Under the pieces are notes generated by a model, which did no database searches, had not been told where the DNA came from, and saw only the letters and a list, made by a program, of their open reading frames with translations. Positions 1-14,300 of a stretch of DNA of 64,000 nt are shown piece after piece. Positions within the stretch are counted from its first letter, which is position 1; the number at the start of each line of letters is the position of its first letter. A program made the position numbers and the translations under genes. The DNA comes from Alisma plantago-aquatica (Eukaryota; Streptophyta; Magnoliopsida; Alismatales; Alismataceae): positions 965,120,281-965,184,280 of the forward strand of contig OY856412.1 of NCBI GenBank assembly GCA_963693085.1, in the 5' to 3' direction.

Positions 1-848
1 CCTGAGTTTTTTTAGCTAAAGAGTAGTATATCAATCCCTCTACTAGATCTACAACAAGTTTTACAAGTTCTGGTATAAACCTAACACTATTTCACCCCCT
101 TTTGCAAATTTAAATATCGAAAGTAAATTTTTATTTTCTTAACCTGACATTAATGCCCATTGTAATCTAGGTAGATATAGAAGACCTTATATATTGAAGA
201 AATGTAAGTTTTAAACATTTAGTTTTGAAGGTCTAATGGGTTATGTTTGTTAGTGAAATTTGGAGTTTTATGTCAAACTTGTAATTACAGTCGTTACTTT
301 TAGCTCATATTGCTTCAAAGCTTTATTCCACAACTTTGTTGATGTTTCTTCCAAGTTTGCACAAACTTCTGTTTCCACACCTACCAAAGTCGACATCTTT
401 TATCATGATATAAGCGATAAATAGAAGAGGTTGCGAAGAATGTGACACCCTCACATCCTTCATTTGGAATAGCATAGTTAGCCTTTTTGGGTCTCTGGGT
501 TGTAGTTTAGGTTTTAGATGCGAATTGGTGGGTGTCAAGGAAGAAGATCAATATTTAACTTTGGCATCAATTTCACATAACCACAAATTCATATTCAGTT
601 ACTAAAGTCTTAATATACTACGATATTCTGAAAAAGTCGCATTTTAAACGTGTTACTAAGTCACAATATACTCCGACTTTATGAAGAAGTCACATTTTAA
701 AAGTATATTTTTCCATAGACGTATGAAACGTCAGAATAACTCCCGATTCCTGAATATTACGTTATATTCATGTATTATTCATGAATTATTCACATTTATG
801 TTTTTTTCCTGTTTGTAAGTTCTTTTTCCATATTATACTGCTTGACTC
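1..848. other. AT-rich non-coding stretch
   Basis: No coding signal or bounded element recognised. A loosely repeated phrase about gaaaaagtcacattttaaa occurs near 630-705. It is presumably intronic ATG5 DNA, since the first visible exon continues an upstream one. Confidence 0.4.
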
Positions 849-1002
849 TAACTGAGTTTGAGTATATATATGTGTGTGTGTACACATATATGTATATGTA
901 TGCAATATTTGTAGATATCTGTATGCAATATATATGTACATATATATATGTGCAAAATACACACACGCACACACACACACGCACACACGCTCGCACACAC
1001 AC

Positions 1003-1059
<57 letters not shown>
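849..1059. repeat. (TG)n/(TA)n/(CA)n microsatellite cluster
   Basis: Alternating TATATG, CACACA and a long pure TA run (about 1004-1059). The open frames across it are low-complexity Cys/Val or Tyr/Ile strings and not genes. Confidence 0.9.
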
Positions 1060-1062
<3 letters not shown>

Positions 1063-1455
1063 TCAGGCTAGAATACACTCGAGTGTATTCGGAGCGGAAT
1101 ACACTCAAGTAGTTTTTCATGATGCAATATTTTTTTTGAAAATCTAATCCGTTGATCTTCTTAAACATCTCGTGAACAACTCATATGCAAAATTTGAGCA
1201 CATTTGGATATATATAGCTCATGTTATGAAGACCACAAAAATTATGCATTTCAAATTAGTTTCGCGCATTGATTTTTTTGCCCTTGGATGAGTGACTTAC
1301 ACTCATCCAAATGGGCTCAAAATTTGTATGTAGCCTAGTAATAGTATAACGGTGAAGATCAACGGTTTACATTTTGCAAAAACTAGTCTTGATATACAAA
1401 CACACTTGAGTGTATTCGTGCGATCCGTACACTCGAGTGTATTCTAGCCTGACTC
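1060..1455. mobile_element. MITE with 28-bp perfect terminal inverted repeats
   Basis: The first 28 bases (starting GAGTCAGGCTAGAATACACT) are an exact reverse complement of the last 28. Similarity resumes inside with GAATACACTCAAGT on both arms. The ends hold the palindrome ACACTCGAGTGT. It lies in a TA-repeat tract, so the target duplication cannot be resolved and the superfamily is unclear (Mutator-like or hAT-like are possible). No coding capacity. Confidence 0.85.
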
Positions 1456-1479
1456 TATATATCTCTCTCTCTATATATA

Positions 1480-1513
<34 letters not shown>

Positions 1514-1660
1514 GAGAGAGATTTTCTCTGTGGACACATTTTAGAACTTAAAATGGAACCCTAGTTATTCTCCACCATAAAACAAAGGGTATCAAATTAA
1601 AATAACACATTTTATTTGTTATACCCTTTGTGGTGGAAAATGACTTGGGTTCCAACATGG
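1456..1660. repeat. CT/TA microsatellite plus imperfect hairpin repeat
   Basis: A (CT)n/(TA)n tract at 1456-1520 is followed by an imperfect inverted repeat spanning 1554-1654. Its arms begin TGGAACCC and end GGGTTCCA and share CTCCACCA/TGGTGGA and AAAGGGTA/TACCCTTT. It is probably a short MITE; no target duplication was identified. Confidence 0.55.
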
Positions 1661-1830
1661 TATGCACGTAGCACTATTCATATATATATATATATATGTA
1701 TGCATGCAATATATGTATATATCCTCCTATTTTTCGTGAACCGTTGACTGTATTTTACTATACGTCAGCCGGTTTTTACTCAAATTTCCCGCATAACTTC
1801 CGAAATCATAATTTTCAGCTCAACCGAATG

Positions 1831-2657
1831 CAATGTTTTAAAAAACGTTAAGCGGTAAGCGTGCGGACAGCACCTTGTAACTGGTTAAGCGGCCGATTTT
1901 TGAAAAAACGGGTTTTGATTTTCTATACAATTTTATAAAAAAATGCACATGCATGCATATATATACTATACTTTTTGGAACCTTTATACATATCTGAACA
2001 CCCTAAATAACCATACTAAACACCCAAATACTTTATAACACAACTATAAAACAATGATTATAGCTAAACTATTAAACAATAGACTTGTCACACATAAAAC
2101 ACCCTATACAACTATAAAACAAAAAAGTATTAAGTATATATGCATGATACAATAACTATTTTGCATCACATTACAGCAGACTTATCATTGATACCTTACT
2201 AACTTATTGCTACATTTACATATCATCACTTGATCAAAATATACAGCAGTACATTTAACCAAAGTATGCATTCTAAAATCTATGTCATGATTAGTTACAT
2301 GTAATTTACTTGGATATACAGCAGTACCCGATTACTAGGTCTTACATACAAAGTATGCATATTAAATTAACTAAGGCTTATCATAGAACATGTATTGTAT
2401 ATAAGTTCAATATATTACAGTCAATAATTATTTTACTTTAAAAAATTACTTAATGTTACAGGCTTGTAGCAGTTTTCTTAAAAAAACGGGTCTGAGCTGC
2501 GGATTAAGTGGCTGATTAAGCGGGTTAAGCGGGAAAAAAACGCCCATTTTTTTGAAAAAAATTAATCGGGCGCTTAGGGGGTATTTTAAACGGCTGGACT
2601 GCTGAACCGATTAAGCGGCCGCTTAAGCGGCCGCACATAACGATTTTCATTTCACTG
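1831..2657. mobile_element. hAT non-autonomous element, AAGCGG family
   Basis: It starts CAATGTTTTAAAAAACG and ends in TTTCACTG, with CAATG/CAGTG termini fitting the hAT YARNG pattern. The flanking 8-mers are ACCGAATG (1823-1830) and ACCGAACG (2658-2665), 7 of 8 identical. Both ends hold repeated AAGCGG / GCGGCCGCTTAAGCGG motifs. About 200 bp inside the left end resembles the coding member at 40603-47284, so this looks like an internal-deletion derivative of it. Confidence 0.88.
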
Positions 2658-2665
2658 ACCGAACG

Positions 2666-3230
2666 TTTCTAGAATAACAAATTTGTGACTATGGTTACTA
2701 AGAAAAGTCATTAGTTAATTATGTATGGAAAAGTTCTTAGATAACTCCAAATGGAAAACTTTGAATTTGACTTAAATTCTTAACGTGTTCTCTCGTCATG
2801 AATTCTTAAAAGAAAATACCCATTTGAACCAACTTAATTAATATTATTTATATCAACTTTATTTTAAAGAAAATATAATATAATAAAGTTAAAAATACAA
2901 TTACGTTATCGTCTAAAAAATACTACTACTTTCCACATTCAACTACACATTCTTCTCCTTAACTCAATCCTACAACCTACAATCTCATCACAAAATCAAT
3001 AAGAGAAGTTGGTGATGATGGCTAAAGTGGAAAAGTCTGAGGAAGATGAAGGAGTAATTTATACCACACATGCTACAATTTGTAACTACAGAAGATTAAC
3101 AGTTCAGCTGGTTTCAGCATCAAATGATTATTTAAAAAATGACATTGCAATCACTTTGTCCTTCAGTTGCTCTTATTTTCTTCATGAGAAATGCCAATTT
3201 TCAATAGCGTCATTCACTTTTTCTTTTTAG
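2666..3230. other. ATG5 intron DNA with no recognised element
   Basis: AT-rich. A short open frame at 3009-3230 ends at the polypyrimidine tract of the ATG5 acceptor and has no recognisable protein family, so it is treated as chance. Confidence 0.4.
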
Positions 3231-3297
3231 GTACATACCGACTGGAGTCCTGTTTGATCTCCTTTGTATTGAGCCTGAAAGACCATGGAACCTGACG
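3231..3297 (+). CDS. ATG5: ATG5 exon, [11 protein letters not shown] segment
   Basis: A polypyrimidine tract ending TTTTTAG precedes it and GTATGG follows. The first base completes the codon (expected Trp) begun in the previous exon. It encodes 22 residues, [20 protein letters not shown] plus LT, a highly conserved stretch of the first ubiquitin-like region of ATG5. The preceding exon was not found between 1 and 3230. Confidence 0.93.
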
Positions 3298-6200
3298 GTA
3301 TGGTTGCTTTATTTTACTTGATCTATAGGATCCATGAAAATTGAAATGTAATTGCTTTATGTAAATAGAGTTTCCGAGGTTATATCAAAGCACATTTATT
3401 GGATATATCTCACTTGAAGTTTGTTATAAACTAAAAACTATTTAGTCTTTTGGAATCATCCTGAAGGAAGCAGTCCTGATTGCTTATTTTTGGTGTTACA
3501 TTTTGACATTTGAACTCAAATATTGTTGAAGTGACAACTTATCAGCCGTACCAATGAATGATCGCTTAAGATGCTTAATGTGTTTGCATGGGTAATTTGT
3601 CTCTGCTATACACAATTTTCAAATGTACAAAAACTGGTATTTATTACATATAGCGGTCAAATATTTTACTATACTTCTAGTTCTTTTTTGTAGCATTTAT
3701 TTCAAGGGTGTTGTGGGTTTAGATAGACTGCCTTTCAATTAGTGTGATTTTGAAGTCCCTTTTCGAGAAACTTCTACTTGAGGCTTATGTATAACTATGG
3801 GGCTAAAGAAGAAAAGCGGCTAAAAAATTAAGGACATAATTTTCATTCATCAACTGTGTTTAAACAAAGACACAATAAATCCTTTATATAGGCTTCTAAA
3901 AGAAAGACTGAACGGGCGATAGCCAATGTGGGACTAAACTACGTGACTTTACAAAAGCCCAAAATAAGGAAAAAGGCATAATAAAATAACATAAACTGGA
4001 AAAAAGGCCTAACTAACAACGCGATGACATCGGCGCTCGTAAGTGCGTAAAAGCGGAGCCTGTTCTACATCAGAGGTTTTCTTTCCACACTTCCTTGTTG
4101 AGGTTTGGTTACAAGTATGAAATATGCAACTAATCAGAGGTGATACAACTGATACCGTGTACCCGTGTCTTTCAATGACCACTGTCGAAATGCTCAAGAA
4201 CTGTTGGAATAGTAAATGTGAATTACCATCACGCTGTAATCTCTGTGCTTGTTCATTTAATGTTTAACTTGTTTATTCCCCCACACTCTGCATAGTCAGT
4301 GGGATTGTAGGGGAAAGTGTATTGTATGTTAAACAACAACACTAAGATAATTTGTTCGTAAGGAACAACCATCACGCCGAAGCACAAACTAAAGGTAATA
4401 GCAAGGAGCAATGTATTAAAAAACGGGAAGCGGGAGGCGTGCGGACGGGACCTTGTAGCCGCTCAAGCGGCAGGCGGGCGCTTAAGCGGGCGATTTTTGA
4501 AAAAGCGGATGCTTAAACTCTTATATATTTATATACAAAATTACATGTATGTGTATGTAAAAATATATTTCTAAGGAAATCAGTAATACTAACCAGTAGT
4601 ATCAATTACTAATGAATGAAATTTGCAAGAATATCAGTAAAACCATTAGAAGTATAATAGAGTAATATGATATTTACTTGGATATATTACAGTAGTACCC
4701 TATTATATACAACTCACATACAAAGTTTGCATTCTAAAGTAGGACTAGGTATATCATAGAACATTTAATGTATACAAGCTTCATATATTATACTCAATAC
4801 TACTTGGATTATATAATTAATTAACATTACATGCTTACAACAGCATTTTTTTCAAAAAGCAGGAAAAAAGCGGGTGAAGCGGGAAAAAAGCGGGCGTTTT
4901 TTGAAAACCCGCTCAAGCGGGCGCTTAAGGGCGATATGAGGCGGATGGGCTTTGCTGCCCGCTTAAGCGGTTGCTCAAGCGGTCAGGCGGCCGTTTTTTA
5001 ATTCACTGGAAAGGAGTGTTGGAAAGTCTTCTATGAAACCACACAACATGTTTGATTCAGCAATAAATTTTGGTCCTGATGTGGCATTCAAGGTGGAAGA
5101 TCTATAACGCAGATATCAAATAACCAATTTGGTTTTATGCCAACAAATGTTATTTTTCTGATAAGTAGGCTTATGGAGAAGTATAATAGAGAAAGCAAAG
5201 AAGATCTTCGTATGGTTTTTATTGATTTGAAAAAGGCTTATGATCGAGTACCCAGAAAAGTGTTGTGGATGATTTTGAAGAAAAAAGGGTGTGCCAAACC
5301 AGTACATTGACTTGATTAAAGACATGTATGACAACTCTACTGCAAGTGTGAAGACTCTTGGAGGAAAGACACCAACATTTCCCATCACAGTTGGGCCAAG
5401 GATCCACACTCGACCCATATCTGTCCGTTCTTGTTATGGATGAGTTGACAAAGAATGTTCAAGATGATATTCCTTGGTGTATGTTATTTGCTAATGATAT
5501 TGTATTGATTGACGGAACTAAATATGGATTGAATGATAAAGTTGAACTTTGGAGAAAGGCATTGGAATCAAACGGATTGATGATTAGGAGCAAAACTGAG
5601 TATTTGCATTGCAATGTCGGCCAATCTCGCAGTGTGAATGGTGGAGCCAAGTTGGACGGAGTAGATATACCAAAATGTCATAAATTTTGTTACTTGGGTT
5701 CTATTATTCAAATAGATGGGGATGTCCAAAATGACGCTTGTCACAAGATCACTGCATGATGGTTGAAATGGAGTGCAACTGGAGTGTTATGTGATCAGAA
5801 GATTCCTCTCAGATTAAAAAGCAAGTTTTATAGAACAACTATACAACCAACCATGCTCTATTAGAGTGAATGTTAGTCTGTGAAAAACAAGGTCTTAACA
5901 AGATGAACGTGGTTGAAATGCGTATGCTGAGATGGATGTGTGGGAAGACAAGAAAGGATCACTTGAGAAATGACTGTATCAGGAATAAAGTGGGGGTGAC
6001 GAGCATTGAGGACAAGTTGCACGAGGGCCGACTCAGATGGTACATGTGCAACGCAGATCGACTAATGCACCTATACGAAACAATGCTAATGAGTCAAGCA
6101 CAATTAATAGAAGACGAGGAAGGCCTAAATTAACATGGGAAGAGCGTATAAAGAGAGATTTTGAATCTCTACATCTCGACCAAAATATGACCCATGATAG

Positions 6201-9200
6201 AGCTGAATGGAAACGAAGGATCCATGTAGCCGACCCCAACATAGTTGGGACTGAGGCTTAGATGATGATAATGTTGATGATGATACATTGCATGACTCTC
6301 ATAGGCTTCCTAAAATATACCAAGTGAAACATGTCAATAGGAAAACAATAAAGGATATGCTTTGCTTTGATTGTGAGTCTGGCAGCCACATGGCATAACA
6401 TTAGTGCAACAATTGAATCAAAACGCCTGATGGAAACAATTCATCTTGTAATAAGTAATAACATAATTTTAGTAAGCGGCAGTGGAAATGAAAATGTCAT
6501 TCTGAATCTGGCTTGGCGCCATTTCTTGAATTGGCACATTCAGTGTTGCTGGCTGGTGCAAATAGGAGGAAAATGCACTCAGCAATAGCGAACTGGCAAT
6601 GAACGACTCTTTAGAATTGAATATATGTGCATGATAACAGTATGGTTATTGAGGGCTTGGGGCGTGGTTGCTGCTGCATTTTTTTATTGAATCTTTAGAA
6701 GAATGAAAGGCAACAACCAAGCAAGTTGAGTTCTGCGAACTAGGAAGCAATCATGATCTGTAGGTTGATTTCTGCTTGTGTGTACACCACTGAACTGAAT
6801 GCATGTGCACTACATGTATAATCTCGTAAAGTGTGTGAATTCATTGGTGAGCTGAATATATGTTGCATAAAGCCGTTGGCTGAGAAAATATCAAGCCAAT
6901 CTAGTATTAGAAGGTGTTTAGGTGAATGTTCTTGGAATCGCTGGGTGACCCTTGCCTAGTTGCCGCTATCCCTTCTTCTTGCTGCCTTTGCCGTCCTCGC
7001 CTTCTCTTGCCCACAACTATCGGCTCCTTCCCAAGCCGTCACTCCTCTCTCATGAACTCTGCACCTCTGACTCCGGCATCGTACCATCTTACCTCAGGAT
7101 TGGCAACCCTCTCTTCACCGAGTAGTGTAAGTACACCTACGACGTCATTACCTGCACTACCACCGCCGTAGACAACCTCTTTGTCCTATTGATCTACTAG
7201 TTCCTCATACTACGGACCAAAAAAAACCTGTACTAGCTACGACAATGAGATGCCATTGGAAATACTTGGGCTTGGGATCGTTGGTGGGCTATTCTTGTCT
7301 ATTCCTGGAGCACCGTTTTGCACCTTAGTTATTTTATTTTTGGGTTTTTCGGAATAAAAGAGGAAGCTCAACAACATGTTTTAATTAGGATCGCTTTGCT
7401 CGTTGGTTCCAAAGAACTTATATGATCAAGGAAGAAAACTTAACCTTGTCTGGCTTAGGTAGATCCACATATATCCTAACCAAATATGGCATCCCAAATC
7501 ATATCCATCATTCCTTTCATCGTCACTCATGGAACTTTTGAAGATATTTGAGTCCCCTTCTTGGAACAAAGCCTCTATCTCAGTCGCTCTTATCCAAACT
7601 TGTTGGTCGGCGGTGCCGCCTAGGCGCCCAATGGGGGTCCGCCTAGCCCCTCGCCTACTTAAAATAAGAAATTGGCATTTGGGGAAGGACCTAGCACCGA
7701 TTGAGCGATCACCTAGGGGTGCAACAGACGCTTAGACAAATTCTCCCTCGATTTTATTTTGATTTGAGTAATGTCATTTTAACATATATTTGACATATGT
7801 AAGTGTTTTTAAGAGTTTTTAAGCTACTAGATCACTCTTATATTACTATTTAGAGTGTAGGTCATGAAATATACACATAAACACCTTATATATGTGATAT
7901 ATGCTGTATCTTATATATATAAAACATGCAAAAAGTAAAAAATAGGGCAACGCCTTGGCGCCCAGCCAGGACAAACCATCACATGGCTGCCTTAAAAACT
8001 ACACTTCTATCCTATCTGTCGTCTTCACACTTTCCTATTGCATGTATCTCTACCAACCCTGGATTCAAAGTTTCAAACATGTATTTTTTTGGGATCCCAA
8101 AGCATGCTCACACTAAAGGCCTTACTAAACTACATTATGTGGACGGAACTCCTAATAAAGAAGTCATAGAAAACTTGTGAGAAGAGAGGAAGAAGAAAGG
8201 AAGTCATGTCATTGTCAGGTTAATGTTCAAGTCAAAATATTTGTTGTATATGGAGCATCTTGAGCTATGCATATTTGTTTGTCATATTTTGCACACTTTG
8301 CTTTCTCAAAAGTCATTACCTGGCCATGTTCTACAACTTCTACTTGTTTATCTGTGCTTTGTTAACCACTTACTACAATGCATCTTATTGTAGCGCACGT
8401 CTGTCTCGACTCTCGAGCACGTCCACTACCTTCTATAGCTCAATCTTCCTATAGCACTGCCTCTATCCTGACTACCTTGCCTCATTCCAATAGTGGTGCT
8501 TATTGTGGGGAACTACTTCGACAACAATGGTGACTTAGACGACTGACTTATGCAAATTTCCATCCACTACTCCAAATGTACGCTAAGGCTCTAGATGTTC
8601 GTTTTTTTATCTACACATGTTGGTCCTGTGATTATCTATTTTAAGGGGAGTCTACTCTTCTTCTACCGCTTCAACACTAACTTCCTAAGGAGTTGACTTA
8701 TGTGCTTCTGCCTAGGCATTATCTTTGTTAAGGGGAGAATCTTGATTTGCTACTTTTTATGTGCTATCTTTTTAGGAGGACTGAGTGCTTTGATTATTGT
8801 ACTACAAGATTTGAGGCGAGATCAAATATTTGTATCGACTATCTTTTAGGTAGGTTGTTTTTCTTTTGAGTCTACCTTGGCAAGCCGGGGAAGTGTTTCA
8901 CCCATGCTCGAGCTTGATGGGGAGTGTTAAGAGATAGTAGTTATTGAGTTTATTATGTATATGGGCCAAGTATGTTTGGCCGGTTAGGGTTTGAGTCCAT
9001 GCTTGGATTAGACCCCTCTCCTATCTCTAGGAGCATGGTTTTACCTAATAGAATCTTCTAATTGTCTACAATCTTATTTTCCACAAAGAAATTCAGCATG
9101 CGAATTTATGTGAAAATCCAGAAAAGTTTGCATCTGTCTAAGTAGAAGTTTAGTCAAGTATTAGAGAAAGATTTAGATAAAAATTGGACAATTCAATGTG

Positions 9201-11135
9201 TATATTTACATATATATACATATAAACAAATGACTTACACAGTGATCTATATGCACAATTGATACGGATATTGATTCTCTATTCCTAAATTTTAAAGTAT
9301 ATATCATGTTCTTATCCCATAAACAAATGATTTGCATAATTTGGGAATTATTCCTGACATTTGTGAATAATTCTGATTTTTTGTAAAGTATGGGTGTATA
9401 ATTTGTCACTTGAAAATCGGTGAATTATTTGAGTAATTTATAAATCTTGAGAACCATGACTATTCCTATCTGCGGTTATTGTCTGCTCAGAGTTGATAAT
9501 GATCTGATTTCTGGAATTAGATTTTCTTGTTCCTTGGAACATGCCCCATTAGTTGGTGTTTGGGAATAAGATCTAAACGCTAGGCTAGATTTGGGCCTCA
9601 TGTTTTCATTCCTCTTACTCTTCCTAATTTAAACTTTAGGTTTGGATCATCTCATTGGCATGTCCCCTTTCTTCTCCATTTCTGCTTATATGGTTTATTC
9701 TCCGCCCATTAGTGTGAGCTACTATACTTTACTATAGAACTACCGATTCCACTGCCTCATCTTGTGGAAGGTCCCTCCCACCCCTTGTTCCCCGTCCTAA
9801 GAGGCCATAGACGTCGACCCTTCTCACTTTCTCGACAGTGCGGTGTATGGACTTTTTGCATTCCATTACTTCAAATATATCACAATCATAGTCACAAATT
9901 CAAAATATGGAATGTGTTTGAATGAGTTTGTTATGGGATTATGTGGAAAATTGAGGTAGAAAACAATATGAGCGAGATCAATTATTTGGTGAATAGTCAG
10001 GAATAAAATCCGCTGATATACATATACGATAGATATATAACACACACCAATGTTTTATAAAGCGGGAAGCGGGAGGTGTGCGGACAACACCTTGTGGCTG
10101 CTTAAGTGCCAGGTGGGCGCTCAGGCGGGCGCTTTTTGAAAAAGCGGGCCCGGAAATTTTTAGGTAATTTTGTAGAAATTCTACATATTAGTATGTAATA
10201 AACACATTTTCAAAAAAAATTATACTTATTTAAACACCCTACACATAAAAATAAAACACCTATATAGTTGATACCACAACTAAAAAACAATGAATAAGCA
10301 AATACAATTCAATTACACAAGTTTAAGACATAAGAAATAGACTTTTTAGTCTCCTCTTATTCTTACTGTAGTAAATTTATAGAATTACAACATTGTATAC
10401 TAATATGCAGAAAACAGTAGAATATATGTAATGTGCTAATTTATATTATGCAGTAAATAATAGAATATATAGAGCATATTAATATTCAGTAAACAATAGA
10501 ATACACCATGTGTATATAATGTACTAATGTATTATTATTTATAAGGCAGCAAACAGTACAAAATATATAATGTATTAGTTTACATTATGCAGTAAACTAT
10601 AGAATATATAGAATGTATTAATATAAACAGTAGAATATAATGTGTATTAATGTATTATTATATATAAGGTAGAAAGTTACAGAAATATATTATGCAACCG
10701 ATAACTGGATACATAGTGTATATATTAATATATTATAGTATAGAATGTATTATACAGTAATGTTACATATTCATACTAACCTATTATACTACTATAGACT
10801 TATATTTTTGTATTATGTTACAACAGATAGGCTAAATATAGCGTCCAAAAAATAGGCGGCCATAAGCGGGCGCCCGAAGCAGGGTTTCAGGCGGACGCAT
10901 AGGCGGACCACGCGGGTCTTAGGCGGGCGCTTAATGGCCTGCCGCCTGCCAACCCGCTCAAAGCCTTAACCAGGCGGCTGAGCATGTGATCCGCTCAGGC
11001 GGGCGCCTCAAACGCTTTTTAAAACACTGACACACACACGTTCATGCATGGTATATGCATGCACACACCCACATATAGGTTAGGAAGTGTTTACTGGCCG
11101 CTACATATAGCGACCATTAACTGACATTTGTTGTA

Positions 11136-11188
<53 letters not shown>

Positions 11189-11244
11189 TACATATATATA
11201 TGTATATATATGTACATATATGTGTGTATATATATGTATATATA

Positions 11245-11309
<65 letters not shown>

Positions 11310-14300
11310 GTGTTATTAGTTTATTGAGGCAATTGGTTCATTTTTAATATATATGCCTAAATGTCTTGGCCCGATAGGGTTATGTCCATGGCTAATAGTA
11401 TCAGACCAAATCGGCCGGTTCAACCAGTTGAATCAGGAATTGGTCCACCTACCTGTTTGGTCCTCTCTCATTGTCGAAATAGATGTCCAACCTCAATAAA
11501 TCGGTGAATCGACAAGTTGAACCGGCGAACCGTTCCGGTTTCAGTCCAATTGGCTGGTTCTCTCACCCTGCCAAATAAGTGCCACGTGAGGGCACTTGCA
11601 GCTCAAAGCAACAAGAGGGAGAAAAAATCCCCGACCCCTGCACACCCTTCCCCGACTCCCTCCCACTCCCCCATCTTCTAAGGCCTAGCCTCCACCTCTA
11701 GCTGCGGTAGACACTTCAAGGAGTTTGCCATCAAGCAGGGAGCTGCTGAAGCCCGCTGCAAGTCCGTCGATTTCCGCTGGAGTTGCCCATGCCACTGGAG
11801 ATGCTACTGCCGTCGCCGTTGATCTTACTTTGCTGCTACTAGCGAGCATCTCCCTGCTGCACGTCATCTCCAGGTGAGCTTCTCTTTGTCCTCACCTTTT
11901 CCGTCCTCCTATTCTTCGTCCTCTTCTTCTTCCTCCTCGTGCTGTTCTTCCTCTACTCTTGTTCTTCTAGCCTTAGTCTACTAGCCGCCCCCTACCTCCT
12001 CCCCTTCTTTCTACTGTCTATTGATACCCCTTGCCTCTTCCTCTTCTATGTCTTCCTCGTCTCACTCTAACTCCTCTTCCTCTATTCTTCTTTAACAAAG
12101 TCTCCCCTACTCCCCAAACTAATACCCCTTCCTCCTATTATTTTCCCCCTGTAGGCTACAAAATTTAACGACTACTGATGCCCAATAAGTGCACTCTTGA
12201 GCCTTGGTTATCTGTTGTGCTAAATTTGACAACTGCTTGGTTTCTTGCCGTGCTGCAAATGCTTCTCCTTCAACCTTCCAAGAGAGGTTTCTATAATTTA
12301 TAATCCCAACCATTAATTGATGCTTTAGATGATTCCCACTCCCATTTACTGCTGTGTTGTTTACATGATTGCATAATTTGTGTTGTTCATGAACTAGAAT
12401 TTGTGTCTTCCTCTCCTTGATTTCAAGGTTGATTATTACATGTCGTAACTAGAGTAAGATATTCATAATTCATAATTACATGTGTTGTATTAATCTTGTG
12501 GTTGCTTGGTAGTTGGTATTTCTATTTGTGGTTGTTTTATCTATATAAATAGTTATGTATTTTATATTTATTAATTATATATGATGTGATGTTGATATGA
12601 TTGGTTGAACCAATGAACCGAAAACCAGAGGCCTCCATGGTTCACTCACCGGTTCGGTTCTTGTTCTCGGTTCATTGGTTCAACCTTTGAACCAGTAAGA
12701 CCTCCGGTACTTGCCTCAGGTGGTTGGATTGGTAAGACCAACGTACAATTCCTTGTATGAGGGGTTTTCCTATCTATGAAATAAAATACACACATGGCAT
12801 TTTCCCACTATCTCGTTATTTCACATGGTATCAGGACACTGATCCTAAACCCAACCCTAGAGAGAAAAGGAGAGAGCCTTAGTAATGGAGATCCTAATGA
12901 ATAAAATCTAAGACTAATTATCTAGATCTAAACTAATTTAAAATAACTAATCAAAAGGAATAATAATCATCAAAATAATTTCATTCATCAAGTCTGATTT
13001 AAACGAGAGCCTTACAAAGACTATAACTCTCACATGCTTTACAAGAAAACTACGAAAATACCAAATAATCCCTAAAATACAAGGAAATCGATAAAACATT
13101 TAAAAACTACTAAAAACACCATTTAAAAGGCTACACTTGTCCTACATCAGAGATACACTCGTCCTACATCACTTAGCCTGCGGCTGTCCGTGATCACTTC
13201 TTGGTCTGGCCGTCTGCTAGGGATCTTCCCAGTCTCCATGGTTATTTTCTCTCTTGTTCTTTTGTAAAACTTGCATCGTCTCTACACTTCTGCTACAACA
13301 ATTTTGCTGCTCGTGGAGTCCCTACACCAGATTCCCTTCTTATTCCACTTCTTAAAGAAATCCAATGTTACCCCTAAAATGTAAATGGTTTGATTGCCAT
13401 AGAACCAACTATTTCCTAGGAGGCCTCCACCACACCGTTAGAGACCCACTTCTCTGTAATTGAAAATCAGTTCTCTATTAGTTTTTCAATCTCGATAGCT
13501 ACAACGTGTTTCCTGGAATCTACCGCAATGCCAAGGGTCAGGAGTGCTGCTTAAGCCGCAACTCCCCACATCCTGTCATCACTCATCTGTACCCCTCCAC
13601 TCTCGCTGCCAAGACTTGTCATTTGAAACTGACGTCACAACAATTTCGCTACAGCTGCGACTGTTCTTCTTGAGTTTCCCATGATAGCCACCTTCTTTGG
13701 GAGGTGGAGGTCAACAACAACTATGGGACATTTAGGAAGACGACTAAGAGAGAGTGGACTGGAAGTTGTTCCCAATGTACTTGCAGTTCATCGGGGGCCC
13801 TTTGGTTGTCAACTTTTTGATGCCACTAATCATGATGGCTATCTTGATGTTTGACAACATGAATAACGATTTTTTCCGCCTCTATTTGCAACCTCATGCT
13901 AGCTTCACGAACGATGCTTGACTGATCACCCAAAACAGGGCCTAAGCCCTCACCACACTTGGTGGTTGACTTTATCTTCTAGAAAATAAATGTATACCTT
14001 TTTTTCCTTCCCAGGGGCTCTGCCCCAATCCCCTATGAGGGGCAACCTCAAGGGCAGCATGCAATATGTGTTCTGCCAGGGTGCTGCATAGAGTATATGC
14101 AAAATGCAGGTGCGTATGCAGTCTTTAATTTTTTAATATATTATTACATATGCATATATTATATATTTTAAATGTAAAATAGTACACCTATATATATTAA
14201 CATGTAAATGTATAAATATCCACGTACAATATGTTATATATATGACTTGTTTATGTGGGTGTATTTGTGTATAAGTAGTTTAATGAATAAATAAACAAGA

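Noticed and set aside
786..1147. Open frames rich in Cys/Val/Tyr/Ile on both strands
   Set aside because: They translate TG/TA/CA microsatellites; low complexity and no family.
3009..3230. Possible upstream ATG5 exon
   Set aside because: Does not encode the expected sequence before YIPTG (ending in a KW-type phrase) and runs into the polypyrimidine tract of the acceptor.
11386..12706. Clean 8-bp duplication for the AACCGG insertion
   Set aside because: Candidates GTTATGTC and GTACTTGC agree at only about 5 of 8 positions, so borders are left approximate.
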